Below are positions 43,957 through 55,922 of a stretch of 64,000 nucleotides of DNA, piece after piece. Each line of letters begins with the position of its first letter. The stretch's first letter is position 1. Source of the DNA: Mycocentrospora acerina (lineage: Eukaryota; Ascomycota; Dothideomycetes; Pleosporales); assembly GCA_022701365.1 (NCBI GenBank), contig JAKUHH010000284.1, forward strand, positions 744,001 through 808,000, read 5' to 3'. The position numbers and the translations under genes were made by a program. Below the pieces are notes generated by a model. The model was not told where the DNA came from. It ran no database searches and saw only the letters and a list, made by a program, of their open reading frames with translations.

Positions 43957-46591
43957 GATAATTATGCTGAACGATGAGCCGTAGTGTCACTGTTTGAATG
44001 AGAGTAGGAGTTGCAGTACACAAACGAACGGCACTGTATCTGAAGAACTCGTTTTCGTGCAGCAGTTCGCGTTTACTTTATATTTTCTTCTCTGTTGGAT
44101 CACAGTAGTAAACTGTCTTGAGAGCGGAGTGGACCGTCATTATTCAAGGTAGTCTCCGATTGGAACGCCATCATTCTGAGGCTGAGCTTCCATTGACTCA
44201 GTGCTGTGTGAACACGAACAGACTAATAGAAATGCTGTGTACATTGCTAGTGCCTCGGTCAGCATGAAAGTCTTCAAAATTTGATGTACGTGCATTTTAC
44301 TCGCATGCCACGCTGCCTGTTCAGGAAATGCCTAACTTGGCGTAAGTCTTGGTGTTGGGTCCGGCTTGCTAGCTTAATGCTTAAGTTTATTGATGGGAGT
44401 CAGCTTCGCCGAGCTACTGTAGGGCATTTTGCTTCCAGAAATCGCACGATCGAGGGAATTTGCAGGGCGAGTAGGTAGGCGACAGATAACAAAAGCAAAA
44501 CCTCGCGTACAATTCACTGGTACAATCCATGGGGGCGTGCTTACACAGAACGTGTTTGTCGTGTATCTAGCGTCTTCATATGTGGAGTCATGGTAACATT
44601 TACGTGGTTGTTATCCCAGACAATCGAGTATTGAATCCCAAGTGAATGCTCGGCAAGCGGCTCGACGCGAGGTTTCTAGCAGTCATTGCGTACCCAAGGC
44701 TTGGTTTCGACATCACAAGAGCGTCGAAGTCTTTTCAGGCTTCCAGTACCATACAACTAGTAGCATCGCACATAAATCGCGCGCTTGATTTCTCGGCCGC
44801 CTTAGGGTGGTCTGCACAGTACCGGTGTGCCGAAATCATGCCTAGACAGCGGGTGAGGCGTTGTTTGTGGTCAATCTAGAGGAATCGTACAGGAGCTTTG
44901 TAGAATGCGGACTGTTGCGTACCAATTTGCGAAGCTGAACTGCAGCTAGTCACTCTACGCCACTTCTGTTATCATCGCCTGTAGTCTCGCCTTTACCCCT
45001 GTGGATGAATATCGAATTATGCACACCTACACAGAAATTGTGAAAAATCATCCTCGCATGAACGTTCTGAGATTAAAGCTGATACCCAACTTGCTTGAAT
45101 AAGCTTTGTATGCGGAACTGATATTGTTCACCTCACCCCGCATCTTGTGCAGCTACGCTACTATCAAGAAACAATCCTTAGCGGAACCATGTAGTTTCTT
45201 GCACCCTCCTTCACTAACATGGCATCAGTAACACGTGTGAAGAGTTGTGAACAGTCTATTTTTGGCTGACTGAGGGGAGGCTTCGGTTCACATCGATAAA
45301 GCGGTACAGTAGATCAACGCCACGCTTTCAAGCTTTTGGGCGACTCCGCTCTTCCGCTCTCGGAAAGGATGGTCAATTGAACCGAGAGAACATGTGCCGC
45401 GATGCCACCGTAGCTTATCTGTCTGCTGAGATCATGGGACCACAGAGCTGTAGCAGATATGTCGAGAACTTGCCGAAAGTTGAATTCTGTTCGGAGCATC
45501 TGTATTCCGGGCTGAACCAGTCTTGGAGGGCTAGCCTCGGCAATCCCTCACGACCATCGTCCGTGTTTCGGACGGACGGTAAAAGCAAAGGAAAACGGCT
45601 TCATTTTATCATACGAGAAAAGTAAGTAATCAGTAATACCATGTTGAGAATCTTTACTCAACGCGAAGAACATGACGTTGCATATTTTCGAGCCGATGTG
45701 TATGCAAGCAACTGTGCCCTCATTCGCATGGCTTGGCTGTCTGAAATAGACCATCGTTTATTTTTCAGTTATTGAAAGTTTTAATTCCCGACTAGTCTTG
45801 TGGCCAGATATGGTCAGGCCCTGAGGATGTCCACGATATGTGAAATTTGTCTCGCTCTTACTTCCGCGGAGGGCTGGCACGAAATACCGTAACTGGGTCG
45901 CTCTTCAAACCCTCGCGAAGCTCAGTAAACGATAAGTCGAGGCCAAGTGGCCTTCGTGAATGCAATATCATGGGCTTGCTAGAGGTTAAGAGGACATGAG
46001 ATGAGGTTGTATCGTGCTGAAGGCGTGCAGAGGCAACCGACATGGCACGAAGCGATGCGTAGGGCTGAGCTAGCTTCTTGCACAGGTAGTTCCTTCCTCT
46101 TCAAACAGAGAATGACGTTTTATGGGTCTGTAGATCATGTAACAGGGGATGTTTCAGGCTCTAATTGAACCGCAGTAGAGCTCTAACTGAGGAGCAGTAT
46201 GGGGTGGAAGAGCGACCAGCCGCACTGAGAGTTCTTACGTGCCAACGGCAAGTGTCTAGGACGACACGTATAGTGGGAGGACCATCAGACAACCAGGTGC
46301 TCAACAGATCAGCAAAAAAATGGCAAGGTTTCTGTGGAATCTGCCCACATCTCCATTGTTTATTCCTATACCCACGGCCGTGACAGAAGCAAGCCCGAAG
46401 CTCGCCGAAAACCTCTGAAGCTCAACGTCGTCACTGCCCCGCTCTAAGCCCCGCCGACGTTGAAACATTTACCTCCCAAAGCTCAGCTCACCAACGCATT
46501 GCACCACCACAACACTTTTTGAAATTAATTCTCCATAGCACATAACACCAAACCCTATCTTTCCAGATAACCATATACACAAACCGCCAAG
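43957..46591. other. Long intergenic region upstream of two divergent genes
   Basis: About 2.6 kb between the galactose-oxidase gene and TPI. No recognisable gene, tRNA or repeat; short frames only. It contains the TPI promoter next to 46591. Confidence 0.45.
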
Positions 46592-47511
46592 ATGGGTCGC
46601 CAATTCTTCATCGGAGGTAACTTTAAGATGTATGTTACAAGCCAAGCTGTGAGTGTGGTAGCAGTGGGACAAGACGACTAACAGCTCTAAAGGAATGGTA
46701 ACATCAAGACGATCAAGGAAATCATCAACAACATCAACAACGCCAAGCTCGACCCCGAAGTCGGTATGTCTACTGTCTCCCAGTGCACTATCAACAGCTC
46801 CCTTCTAACCATAATCACAGAGGTTGTCATTGCCCCACCATCTCTCTACCTCCTTCTTGCCCGCGAGCACCTCCGCAGCGGCTTGGAGGTAGCAGCACAG
46901 AACGTCTTCGACAAGCCCAACGGCGCCTTCACAGGCGAGATTTCGGCCGAGCAGCTCAAGGACAGCGGCATCACCTGGACGATTCTTGGACACTCTGAGC
47001 GCCGAGTCATTCTCCAGGAGAATGACGACTTTGTGGCCAGCAAGACCAAGGCTGCGCTCGATGGCGGTCTGAGCGTGATTCTGTGCTGCGGTGAGAGTTT
47101 GGAGGAGCGTGAGGCGGGCAAGACGGTTGATGTTGTCACGCGTCAGCTCAAGGCCGTTGCAGACAAGGTCAAGGACTGGAGCAAGATTGTTGTTGCTTAC
47201 GAGCCCATCTGGTAAGTTCTCTTACTGGTGAAATTCGAGAAGAGCTGCAGCTAACGCATATCAGGGCCATTGGCACCGGCAAGGTCGCTACCACAGAGCA
47301 AGCACAGGAAGTGCACGCCGCGCTCCGTGAGTGGATCGGCAAGGAGGTCTCATCTGAGGCTGCTGAGAAGACGCGAATCCTGTACGGTGGCAGTGTGACG
47401 GAGAAGAACTCGAGCGAGCTCGCTAAGCAGGCAGACATTGATGGTTTCCTTGTTGGCGGTGCCAGCTTGAAGCCTGCGTTTGTTGACATTATCAACAGCA
47501 ACTCCGCATGA
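46592..47511 (+). CDS. TPI1: Triosephosphate isomerase
   Basis: Glycolytic enzyme interconverting dihydroxyacetone phosphate and glyceraldehyde-3-phosphate in the cytosol. Four exons, 46592-46629, 46693-46763, 46821-47211 and 47265-47511, in phase, give 248 residues, exactly the usual length. Catalytic residues are all present: Asn10 and Lys12 in GGNFKMNG (split by the first intron within the Met codon), His94 in GHSERR, and Glu164 in AYEPIWAIGTGK (Trp codon split by the third intron). The phosphate-binding loop WAIGTGKVAT and the YGGSV stretch near residue 210 are intact. No gene copy or unusual feature nearby. Confidence 0.98.
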
Positions 47512-47907
47512 CTGCATGGTAGCGGCGCTCGTCTATAGAGGGGCCGTGAGTTGGTTCAGTTTTGATGACAACGATTTTAAAGAATGACATACTCCTTGAA
47601 CAGGACACGATACACTTGTGTCCAAAATCTTTTTGAAGAATTTGCAATAGTTCATGATTGTTCGGATTCATCGTGATTTTTAAACAGTATTGTACAAAAT
47701 GCTGTACATATCCCTATCCAATATACGCCGCCCAGGTCTCTGTTTCCTGCACAGAAAGAAGACCTATTGTCTTTCTATCTGTACCTTAATACCATTTGTG
47801 TGATGTGATATGGTGTGGCGTGGCGTGGCATGTCTTTGCCTCACTCTTCAGGCGACTTCCCGTCTCAGCTCTCCGCCAAATCCTAGCTTCTCTGGCCCCT
47901 CAAACCT
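47512..47907. other. Intergenic region between convergent TPI1 and mL43 genes
   Basis: 396 bases of 3' flanking sequence. A short GTGGCGTGGC-type repeat lies near 47810-47830. Nothing else seen. Confidence 0.5.
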
Positions 47908-48431
47908 CTAAAGCTGTACCTTGGCACCATGGAACGGACTCCATACACCCCTCACGCTCTCGTTCAAACTGGTGACTGGCTTGCTCGTTCTCCTGTTCTT
48001 CTCTCCACTCGAGTCCCTCAGCATATTTGCCTTTTCCCTCACGCCCTCAAGCTGCAGGTTCTTGACGCAGATGCTGCGCTGTGAGCCGTTCATGTATGTA
48101 GCAATAATGACTGGGTGCTTTTGCGAGCGCGGCGAGACGGAGATTTCGATGCCTGGGTTGCGGGATGCGAAGACGGGGAGGCCGGTCTTGAGGAACGAGT
48201 TCATCCCCCGCGAGGAGCCCCACCAATTGCAGTAGTGGAAGGAGAGGGATTTGCAGGGCAGGATGAAGGCGCCGACGCCTGAGGAGGGGTGTTAGCTGAG
48301 GCGCCGAGGGGACGAGAAAGCGGGTGAGAGCGAACCGTTCTGTGCGAGTTAGTGGCTGGCAGGGCGCGTGTTGGAGGCAGAGAAGGGCGTACCTGGGCCT
48401 TTGCGACCGTCTTTATGGCTGCGAGAGGCAT
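47908..48431 (-). CDS. MRPL51: Mitochondrial large-subunit ribosomal protein mL43 (MRPL51)
   Basis: Protein of the mitochondrial 54S ribosomal subunit, with the thioredoxin-like L51/S25/CI-B8 fold. Exons 48393-48431, 48336-48339 and 47908-48278 give 137 residues. The middle exon would be only 4 bases (AACG): it encodes Asn and the first base of Gly in the NGVGAF motif that begins the domain. Without it the flanking exons (phase 0 and phase 1) cannot be joined in frame. Domain landmarks are GAFILPCKSLSFHYCNWWG, SSRGMNSFL and HPVIIATYMNGSQRSICVKN. The N-terminal MPLAAIKTVAKAQ acts as a short presequence. The C-terminal ~35 residues are basic and disordered. Family very likely; the micro-exon needs RNA evidence. 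Divergent from U1-70K. Confidence 0.85.
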
Positions 48432-48656
48432 GTTGGCGTGTATTGGCAGTGCTGGCCGTGCTGCATTCGCCGTCGTCGACTTCTCGAAGATTGCTGGCCC
48501 ACACCACGTGACCCTGAAGCAGCCTAAACTAGCGCGAACGGGAGAGGTGGAAGCGTGCAGCAACTTTAGTCTCCTCGCCAGCATCGCCGCTGCACCTTTC
48601 CTCTCCCCAACTATTTTACATCGCCATCTGGAGCGCATTCCAGACATCTGCCCACG
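48432..48656. promoter_or_regulatory. Shared divergent promoter mL43/U1-70K
   Basis: 225 bases between opposite start codons; contains CACGTGA at 48504-48510, an E-box-type core, near the middle. Bidirectional use is inferred. Confidence 0.5.
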
Positions 48657-49986
48657 ATGACGTACCAGCTCCCACCGATGCTGCTGAACCTGTTCGCCCC
48701 GCGGCCACCGCTGCGCTGGGTTGAGCCCATCGACCACGCGCCTGAGAAGCGCTGCACGCCCAAGATCTCCGGCGTGGGCCAGTATTTGCAGGCCATGCGC
48801 GAGTATAAGGACAACGATGGTTACGTGCCGACCGACAGCTGGCTGCAGAAGCGCGACCGCAAGAAGATGGAGAAAAAGGAGAAGCAGGAGAGGCTGCTGA
48901 CAGACGGCATTGACGAATGTACGACTTCGCTACCGTGGCGCGCAAACACACTGCGCGCTGCTCTGCAACGCGTAGAATTGCATTGTATGCTGACACTCTC
49001 CAGACAAACCCAGTGAGGACCCCAAAGTCCAGGGCGACGCATTCAAAACCCTCTTTGTCTCGCGTCTAGCCTACGGCGCCACATCGGACGACCTCGAGCG
49101 CGAGTTTGGCCGTTATGGTCCCATTGAGCGCATCCGCATTGTCGAAGACATCACCGCTCCGGCCGACGCGCCCGCAAAGAAGCGAAAGCGCGGTTATGCC
49201 TTCATTGTGTACGAGCGCGAAAAAGACATGAAAGCCGCCTACAAGGAAACAGACGGCATCAAGATCAAGGATCGACGCGTGCTTGTCGATGTTGAACGTG
49301 GCCGCACCGTCTCTGGATGGCGCCCCCGCCGCTTTGGCGGAGGACTCGGCGGACGCGGTTACACAAAGGGTCCTGCTGCCCGAGGTCCCCCAGGTCCTGG
49401 AGGCTTTGGCGCTCCGGCTGGACCTGGCGGCTTTGGAGGTCGTGGTGGGGGCTTTGGCGGCGGCGGCTTCGGGGGACGTGGTCGCGGTGGCGGTCTTGGA
49501 GGCGATCGAGGAGGTTTCCGCGGTGGATTCGGTGGTGGTGACCGAGGCGGTCGCGGAGGCTTCGGTGGTGGAAGAGGTGGCATTGGCTATCAGCCCAACA
49601 GCTACGGTCCTCCCGACGGTGCTCCAGCTGGTCCCCGCGGTCCCCGCAGTGGAGGCGGTGGATTTGGGGGTGGAGACCGAAGCAGTTTCGGTGGCGACCG
49701 AGGAGGCAGCCGTTACGGAGACGACAAACGCGGGTTCGGCGGTGATCGCGGATCCAGTGGTGCGAACAACGAGCCCCTTGGTAGCAGAGACCGATATGGC
49801 GGCCGAGACGGCGGCCGGGATGGCGGCCGGGACGGAGGACGTGAAGGTGGACGCGAAGGCGGACGCGAAGGCGGCCGTGATGGTGGTCGCGACGGTGGGT
49901 ATGGAGGCCGCGACGACAGCTCTAGGAAGCGCACGTACGAAGGCGACAGCTACGACGATCGAGGGAGCCAGCGAAGGAGGTACTGA
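48657..49986 (+). CDS. SNP1: U1 small nuclear ribonucleoprotein 70 kDa protein
   Basis: Binds stem-loop I of U1 snRNA and helps select 5' splice sites. Two exons, 48657-48918 and 49004-49986, in phase over 85 bases, give 414 residues. The N-terminal U1-70K segment is typical: LPPMLLNLFAPRPPLRWVEP, then DSWLQKRDRKKMEKKEK. The RNA-recognition motif runs from about 103 to 185 with RNP2 LFVSRL and RNP1 RGYAFIVY. The conserved DGIKIKDRRVLVDVERGRT and WRPRRFGGGLGG follow. The C-terminal ~220 residues are RGG/Gly-rich and end with a tandem GRDGG/GREGG array and RSQRRRY-like basic end. The tail replaces the RS domain of animal U1-70K, as in other fungi. Confidence 0.95.
49787..49911 (+). repeat. Tandem repeat encoding GGRDGG/GGREGG units
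   Basis: About ten 12-base units encoding Gly-Gly-Arg-Asp/Glu within the U1-70K coding tail; a candidate length-polymorphic coding minisatellite. Confidence 0.75.
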
Positions 49987-51275
49987 GCACCATCAGCTCT
50001 GTTTCTTCAAGAGGGTTTGTCAAAAAGGTTACCTCCCCTTTTTTCGTCTCGTCTCACCCTTTTTCCTCTACGAGGGTAAGATGAGTTCTACGCAGACAGC
50101 TTCAAGGTCTCCCTTTGGCCTCCATTTTGGTAGAGGGTAAGCAACGTTACGATATTGCTCGCATTCAACAACAATTCAGAATCAATCGACTCTCGAACTT
50201 CCCCGGATACTCGCTTCACCACGCCAAAATGAGAAGGTAGTTGATGGTATTCGCAGCCCCCCCTAAAAAACACCATTTCCCCATCCCCTCAACGGATCAT
50301 CTTAAAGCAGGATTTACCTAGTGGTGGGTCACGGACGGGTAGGGCAAAGGTGACATATTTTTCTTTCAATGTGTTTTACTACTTTTCCGTCTTTTCGTCT
50401 CTCGTTTTTTTTACTTGTCCTGCGCTGTGCGGGCGGACGGGTAGGTATCCCAAATTGTAGGTAATAGTGCACAAGATTAATGTTGCGAATCGCACGTGTG
50501 TTCGAATTATCGAGGTAGGATTAACAGGTAGGGAAATGGTTGCATTTCTTCTCTTGGTGATCTTACCTAGTCTGACGTCTTTGCGGACATGCATGTGTAC
50601 ATTTAATTCATGTTTCACGATGCTACTGATGGGGAATACGTAGTTATACGCACGGGACATGTTGTTTGTATGTATTTATGTATGTTTACACGTAGTCTGT
50701 TTGTTATTTTTGTTTTCCGATCATATTCAGATTCTAGGTAGTAGCTAGATGCAACACAACGTAGTCATTATACTAAGTTAAAAGTCTTGTTGGTCGATTG
50801 ATTGTAAATTCGAGAGGTCATTGGTTCAATAGTGCAAATTAGGGCGTCAATATGAGAAGCAGGGTTCTGACGACCTGGCCGTTAGTGCAGTGGGGGAAGT
50901 CTACGCGGTATAGAAAAGTGGTGACGTAAACTTTGCAGTTCTAATGGATCGCAGATGTACACCAGCTGACGCCGCATCCTAGATAGACATAAAACAGACC
51001 TGAAGATGCAGACGCGTCAGGTGCTAGCGCGACGAGGCGCAGGCGCGACTTTGTGGCGAAGTCAGCCTTCGCGAACATTCTACGTCACCCTTCGCTGCCT
51101 GCAAACGCCTTCGAAGATACAATCTCCGCCGTTATACGTCCTTGACACTTTTTGTTGCTCCAGAAGATTTTCTTCATATAAGGGACAGCCTGAGATTTAC
51201 TGCACGAATTCAAGACACTTTTGCCAGACGCATCGTCACCAATATCCTCGCGCTGCCAGGGAACAGGTCGTCAAG
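49987..51275. other. Intergenic region with possible in-frame 5' extension
   Basis: 3' flank of U1-70K, then the 5' region of the next gene. From 51006 an ATG-initiated frame runs without stop into the MDVQLYVYDL start at 51276. Confidence 0.5.
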
Positions 51276-53142
51276 ATGGATGTTCAACTATACGTGTATG
51301 ACCTCTCGAAGGTGAGCCATTACCCTCAGAACCCCTGCGGCCTCCCACTAACTGGCAAAGGGTCTTGCACGCAACATGTCGATGCAGTTTCTAGGAATCC
51401 AAATCGATGCCGTTTACCATACGTCGATCGTATTGGACGGCATCGAGTACTATTTTGGACAAGGTGTGCAGACCAGTCGCGCCGGTGCTACACATCACGG
51501 AAGACCCATGGAAGTTATCAAGCTCGGACAGACGGCGCTGCCCATCGAGGTAATTCTGGAATATCTCGAGTCGCTCAAAACCATCTACACTCCCGAGTCG
51601 TATGATTTGTTCGCGCACAACTGCAACAACTTCTCAAATGACTTCGCCATGTTTTTAGTTGGTAAAGGCATACCGAGCCACATTACGTCTTTGCCTGAGA
51701 CGGTGCTTAGCACACCATTTGGGCAGATGCTCAGGCCGCAGATTGACGCAGCAATGCGACCGATAACCCAGGCGCCTACTCCCCAACCCATCACACCTCA
51801 ACCACAAGCCACAAATTCGAGCACACAGAATGGAGGAACGCACACAACACAATCATCAGGTGCCGGCGGGGCTCTAGTAGCAAGTACAGGGAAAGTCAAC
51901 AACGTGACCACCATACGAGACGTTGATCGTCTACTCGACCTGGCAAAGGATCGCAGCGCTATCATCTTCTTCACAAGCTCCACATGTGCGCCATGTAAAC
52001 TTGTCTACCAACCGTATGATGACCTTGCTGCTGAGGCAGGTACTAAGTGCGTTTTCATCAAGATAGACTTCAGTCATGCCGAGCGTTCCATCAACGCACG
52101 CTATCCGCATGTTCGCGCGACACCCACCTTTATCACGTACGTGCGCGGCCAGAAGCGCGATGAGTGGAGTGGAGCTGATCCTCGACTGCTGCGCAATAAC
52201 ATAGAGCTGCTATTGAACGCTGCATTCCCGCCTCATCCGCACCTATCGATCAGTACGCCAGTCTTGCTACGACAGAGTCAGCGCCCTGTCACCTTTACCA
52301 AGGTCCCTCCACTCGAGAAGTTGGTTGCAAAAATGGGAGATACTGGTAAAGACCCCGCTGTATCTTCCATTGTATCATTCATCTCGATTCGGGAAAGTCA
52401 AGGAGCGATCGAAGCGCCTCTCACTTCACTACCAAAGTTCGCATCCTTCCTTCGAAACAGCACATCTACGCTCTCTCCTGAGCTTCTCTTCACAGCACTG
52501 GACCTCCTCAGAGTCGCCCTCACGGATGTCCGTGTATCGGGATTCTTTGCTGAAGAGCACAAAGGTGCAACAGGTACCCCTGCCACCATTCACCACCTAC
52601 TCCGCCACGTCAACGATCTGGGTGCCTCTGCACCATACCCACTGCGCCTCACAACACTGCACCTCTGCTGCAATCTGTTTACATCTCGACTCTTCGTACC
52701 ACACCTTCTCTCTCCTCCATTATCCTCGATACTGATATCTATCCTCACCACCGCGCTGCTCGATGACAAACACCCTGCGCTCAAAGCCTCAGCGTTAAGT
52801 CTAGCCATGAATATCGCATCTGTGAACCACCAAGTACGAATGAAGAAATTCAGTGCCAATCCTTCATCTTCTCTGCCAGACGAATCTGAACTCGATGAAT
52901 CGGAGCAAGTCGAACTTCTTGCTTCACTGCTAGAAACATTAAGCGCAGAGGAGCAGTGGAGTGACAACAAGAAGATGGCGCTGATCTGCACAGGCTGGCT
53001 GGCATATGCCGCAGAGATGGAGGGCGAGCTAAGAGATTTATGGAAGGTCATGGATGCTGCTGGCACCGTGGGAGGGAGTGGAGTAAAGGTTGCGGATGAT
53101 AGGATGTTGGTGCAGGAAGTGAAGAAGTTGTTGGAAGTTTAG
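51276..53142 (+). CDS. PPPDE (DeSI-type) peptidase-thioredoxin-PUL domain fusion protein
   Basis: Three-domain protein expected in the ubiquitin/SUMO system. Two exons, 51276-51311 and 51361-53142 (49-base intron, phase 0), give 605 residues. Residues 1-125 form the PPPDE isopeptidase domain, with catalytic His32 in VYHTSIV and Cys100 in AHNCNNFSND. A Gln/Thr/Pro linker follows. The thioredoxin domain spans ~195-300, with an intact CAPC active site (Cys221, Cys224) and the cis-proline context RATPTFITY. From ~335 to 605 comes an all-helical PUL domain, known elsewhere to bind Cdc48/p97 (SIVSFISIRE, DLLRVALTDVRVSGFF, KLLEV end). The fusion is known in fungi and plants, but its substrate is not. 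An in-frame ATG at 51006 would add 90 residues with a presequence-like composition. Confidence 0.9.
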
Positions 53143-55196
53143 AGTTGCCCTGTTCGATTTGAAGTGATAGATTTGGCATATAGAGCGTAATACCCACATA
53201 CATATAGAAGGAATTACAAGAGTATCTTCGTCGGATGCCCTCTTCAGCCTTGTGTATGCTGTGCCTTGCCTTTTTAAGCGATTCGCCAGGGAATCGTCAC
53301 TCAATGGCTAGAGTATTTCTTCATAGAAAAAGTCTTGAAGCACCGGCAGCATAATGAGAACTCACTGGGTTGTAGGTGTCAGGTTGACAGCGTCTAGATG
53401 TGGTAAGAAGTAGGGCGTAGAATTAAAAACTAAAAAGTCAAGAATGAGGGAAGCGTGTTCGCATAAAAGTAGAGCACAGTCACAAAAACCAAGTTATAAG
53501 TTCAAGAGTGCAGAGAGTGAAAAGTTTGTATTCAATCGACCAAAAGGTCCTAATCACGAACAAAGTATGTTTCCTCCACTCCTCTCCCTCGCGCCAACTG
53601 ATCGGCACGACGGAAACGAAGAGCAAAGGCATCACCGCCTAGAAGAAGGTGGCGATGACGGTCTTTAGTCTTGCTTCTATGTCCACACTTATTTCACGGT
53701 AGGGTATCAGCGTGATAAGCTCTAGCTAATGTAGAAGCGTAAACAACTTGACGAGTAGTCAAGTTGAATTCGTACTCTCGCTCTTCCCATAGTTGACTCT
53801 CAAGAGAGAAAAACAAGGGTAGATGTAAGAGTCGATATGCCCTCAGATCCCACAAAATGCCCCCGAGCCCATGAGTATGCCCCCAGATCTCTCTTGATCG
53901 ACAAGTCGACGTAAAGTCAAACAGGCGAAAGAGAGAAGCTCAAGCAAAGCTGACACAATGTCGAAAACCCAGTAGGACTGACGATTATGTCGTGAGAAGG
54001 CACGCCAGCCCTCAAAATTCATGCCAACCATGAAAAGGCATGCCAGCCATCAACGATGAAACCAAGCCAGGTATCGTTGTGCCGCATACAGGAAACCTGC
54101 TCCACTTCATCTTGTAAAGATTAGGCAGTGGATGAAATACGGAAGCCTCACCCTTGTTTGAGCATGTCGCTACAAACAAGGCCTACGAAAGGATGGACTT
54201 CAAGGATAACAGATTCGTTTTGAAAGTGTTCAAACACTTTCGGTCTGTACCTAGTCATAATCCGATCGCTGTCGCGTTGCCATGGACGTGTTACGGTATA
54301 ACAACGGACTTGAAGTGCGACCCGAACGCCACAACTTCAGAAATTGCATCGGAAATCGACACCGACGCTTGAGTGCTTAGGTATTTCAACCTCCTTTCTC
54401 ATTGTCGAGTCGATCTGATCAATCATACGCACAGCGTAAATTGTGGGTGCCTCCGAGTAAAATTTGCCAGGGACCATCTGGCCTGTCAGGGTTGTACAAG
54501 ACAATCCAACGTCTGTTGGCTTCTTCCATCTTGTTCGGATTCCGAGACCTGCCAAAAGCTCTCGCTTTCACGAGAGGTCCAGCCTCTCCTGACTCCTTAC
54601 TTGATATCGGGGCATAACACCCTACTCTAGAGGTCCACTTCTCTGTGGTAGAAATGCGAGACACTTGTCGAAATCCCTTGTCGCAATGCGCGCAAAAAAA
54701 TATTTGGCGTTGAATATCGCGTGATGTTTTTCGTCCATATCAGCGTTCGCCAGTCGGGGCTCTTCCTTTGCAAGAAATATCTTGGTGGATGTAATCCGCG
54801 TCAAGCCTTTTCATTGTAGGGCCTTCCCGAGTTGCGTGCTTGAAACTAGACTTTGGATCCGGTGATGAGCAAGGGATGAGTAGGATAAATATAAGTGAAA
54901 TGCACACGTATAATGCGTGATATTGGCGTAGGCGGGCAGTTTACCAAGCAAAGTGCGCCTGCACACAAAAGGACAGAGAAACAATGGAATTAGTGCGCGA
55001 CACGAGAACGCGAGGCGGGCAGAGGAGAGAGGCATCGCCAGCTGCGGAAATTTAAACCGTTGCACTAGCGTGTGGTTTATGTCAGCATGGCCCAAGCACC
55101 TATCGGCAGTCATCGGCGATGTCATCGATCTCGCGTGAACGCGTCGAACAAGCATCCTGTAGGAAGAAGGGCCTCCCTTCTATTAAAGGCAACACC
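53143..55196. other. Long intergenic region
   Basis: About 2 kb without a recognisable gene or repeat; short frames only. Confidence 0.45.
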
Positions 55197-55922
55197 ATGG
55201 TAAGTGTGAAGACTACACGCGAAATTTACGCTGTACTCACTTTGACTACAGCCGCCTAAGCGTCGTGCAGCTTCGACCAAGGCTGTCCAGAAACCTGCAC
55301 GCCCCTCCAAGCTTGCGAAGGAGAACGGATTAACTGCAGACCAAGAAGCTGAAATCCGGGAAGCGTTCAGTCTCTTTGCGGTAAACCATCCTGACTATGA
55401 ACATTCAAAGGAGGGTGTGTTACGTAGGGACGACGTGCGTCGATGTTTAATGTATACATGCCTTGGTGGAATGGAGACATAACAAAGCACTGACGTGTGC
55501 ATAGTTCTTTAGATCTCGCCCCAGACAAGACGGAAGCCCGGTCTATTCTCTCAACAATTGATCCTCTGAATACCGGGTTTGTAGAGTTTTTACCCTTCTT
55601 TGAGTACACCGCAATCACAATACATAGCAGGAAAGATGGATCTGACGAGGATGACGAAGATGAAGAATATCAGAGGGAGGAGAATGCTGAAGAGGTCGGT
55701 GCGGCGTACCAGCTCTTCACTCATGGAAGTCCTGGACCTATTACTCTGGCGAACCTGAGAAGGATTGCGAAAGAGTTGAGGGAGGATGTACCTGACGATG
55801 TGCTCAAGGATATGATCCTCGAAGCGAATGGCGGGGTTAAGAATCAAGGAAGAGATGTTGGTGGTGTGAGTTTGGAGGATTTTGAAAGTGTTATGAAGAG
55901 AGCTGGGCTGTCTTTTGGTTGA
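55197..55922 (+). CDS. EF-hand (centrin-like) calcium-binding protein
   Basis: Calmodulin/centrin-superfamily protein. Three exons, 55197-55199 (the ATG alone), 55252-55451 and 55505-55922, in phase, give 206 residues. A basic N-terminal tail (PPKRRAASTKAVQKPARPSK) is followed by the first EF-hand-like helix DQEAEIREAFSLFA, whose loop is interrupted and unlikely to bind calcium. The second site, STIDPLNTGFVEFLPFFEY, is a near-canonical but substituted loop. A very acidic linker (GSDEDDEDEEYQREENAEE) separates it from a second lobe (AAYQLFTHGSPGPITLANLRRIAKEL and a degenerate last hand with GGVSLEDFESVMKRAG). The lobe layout fits centrin/Cdc31 relatives, but loops are poor, so calcium binding is doubtful. 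Could also be a myosin-light-chain-like protein. Confidence 0.8.
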
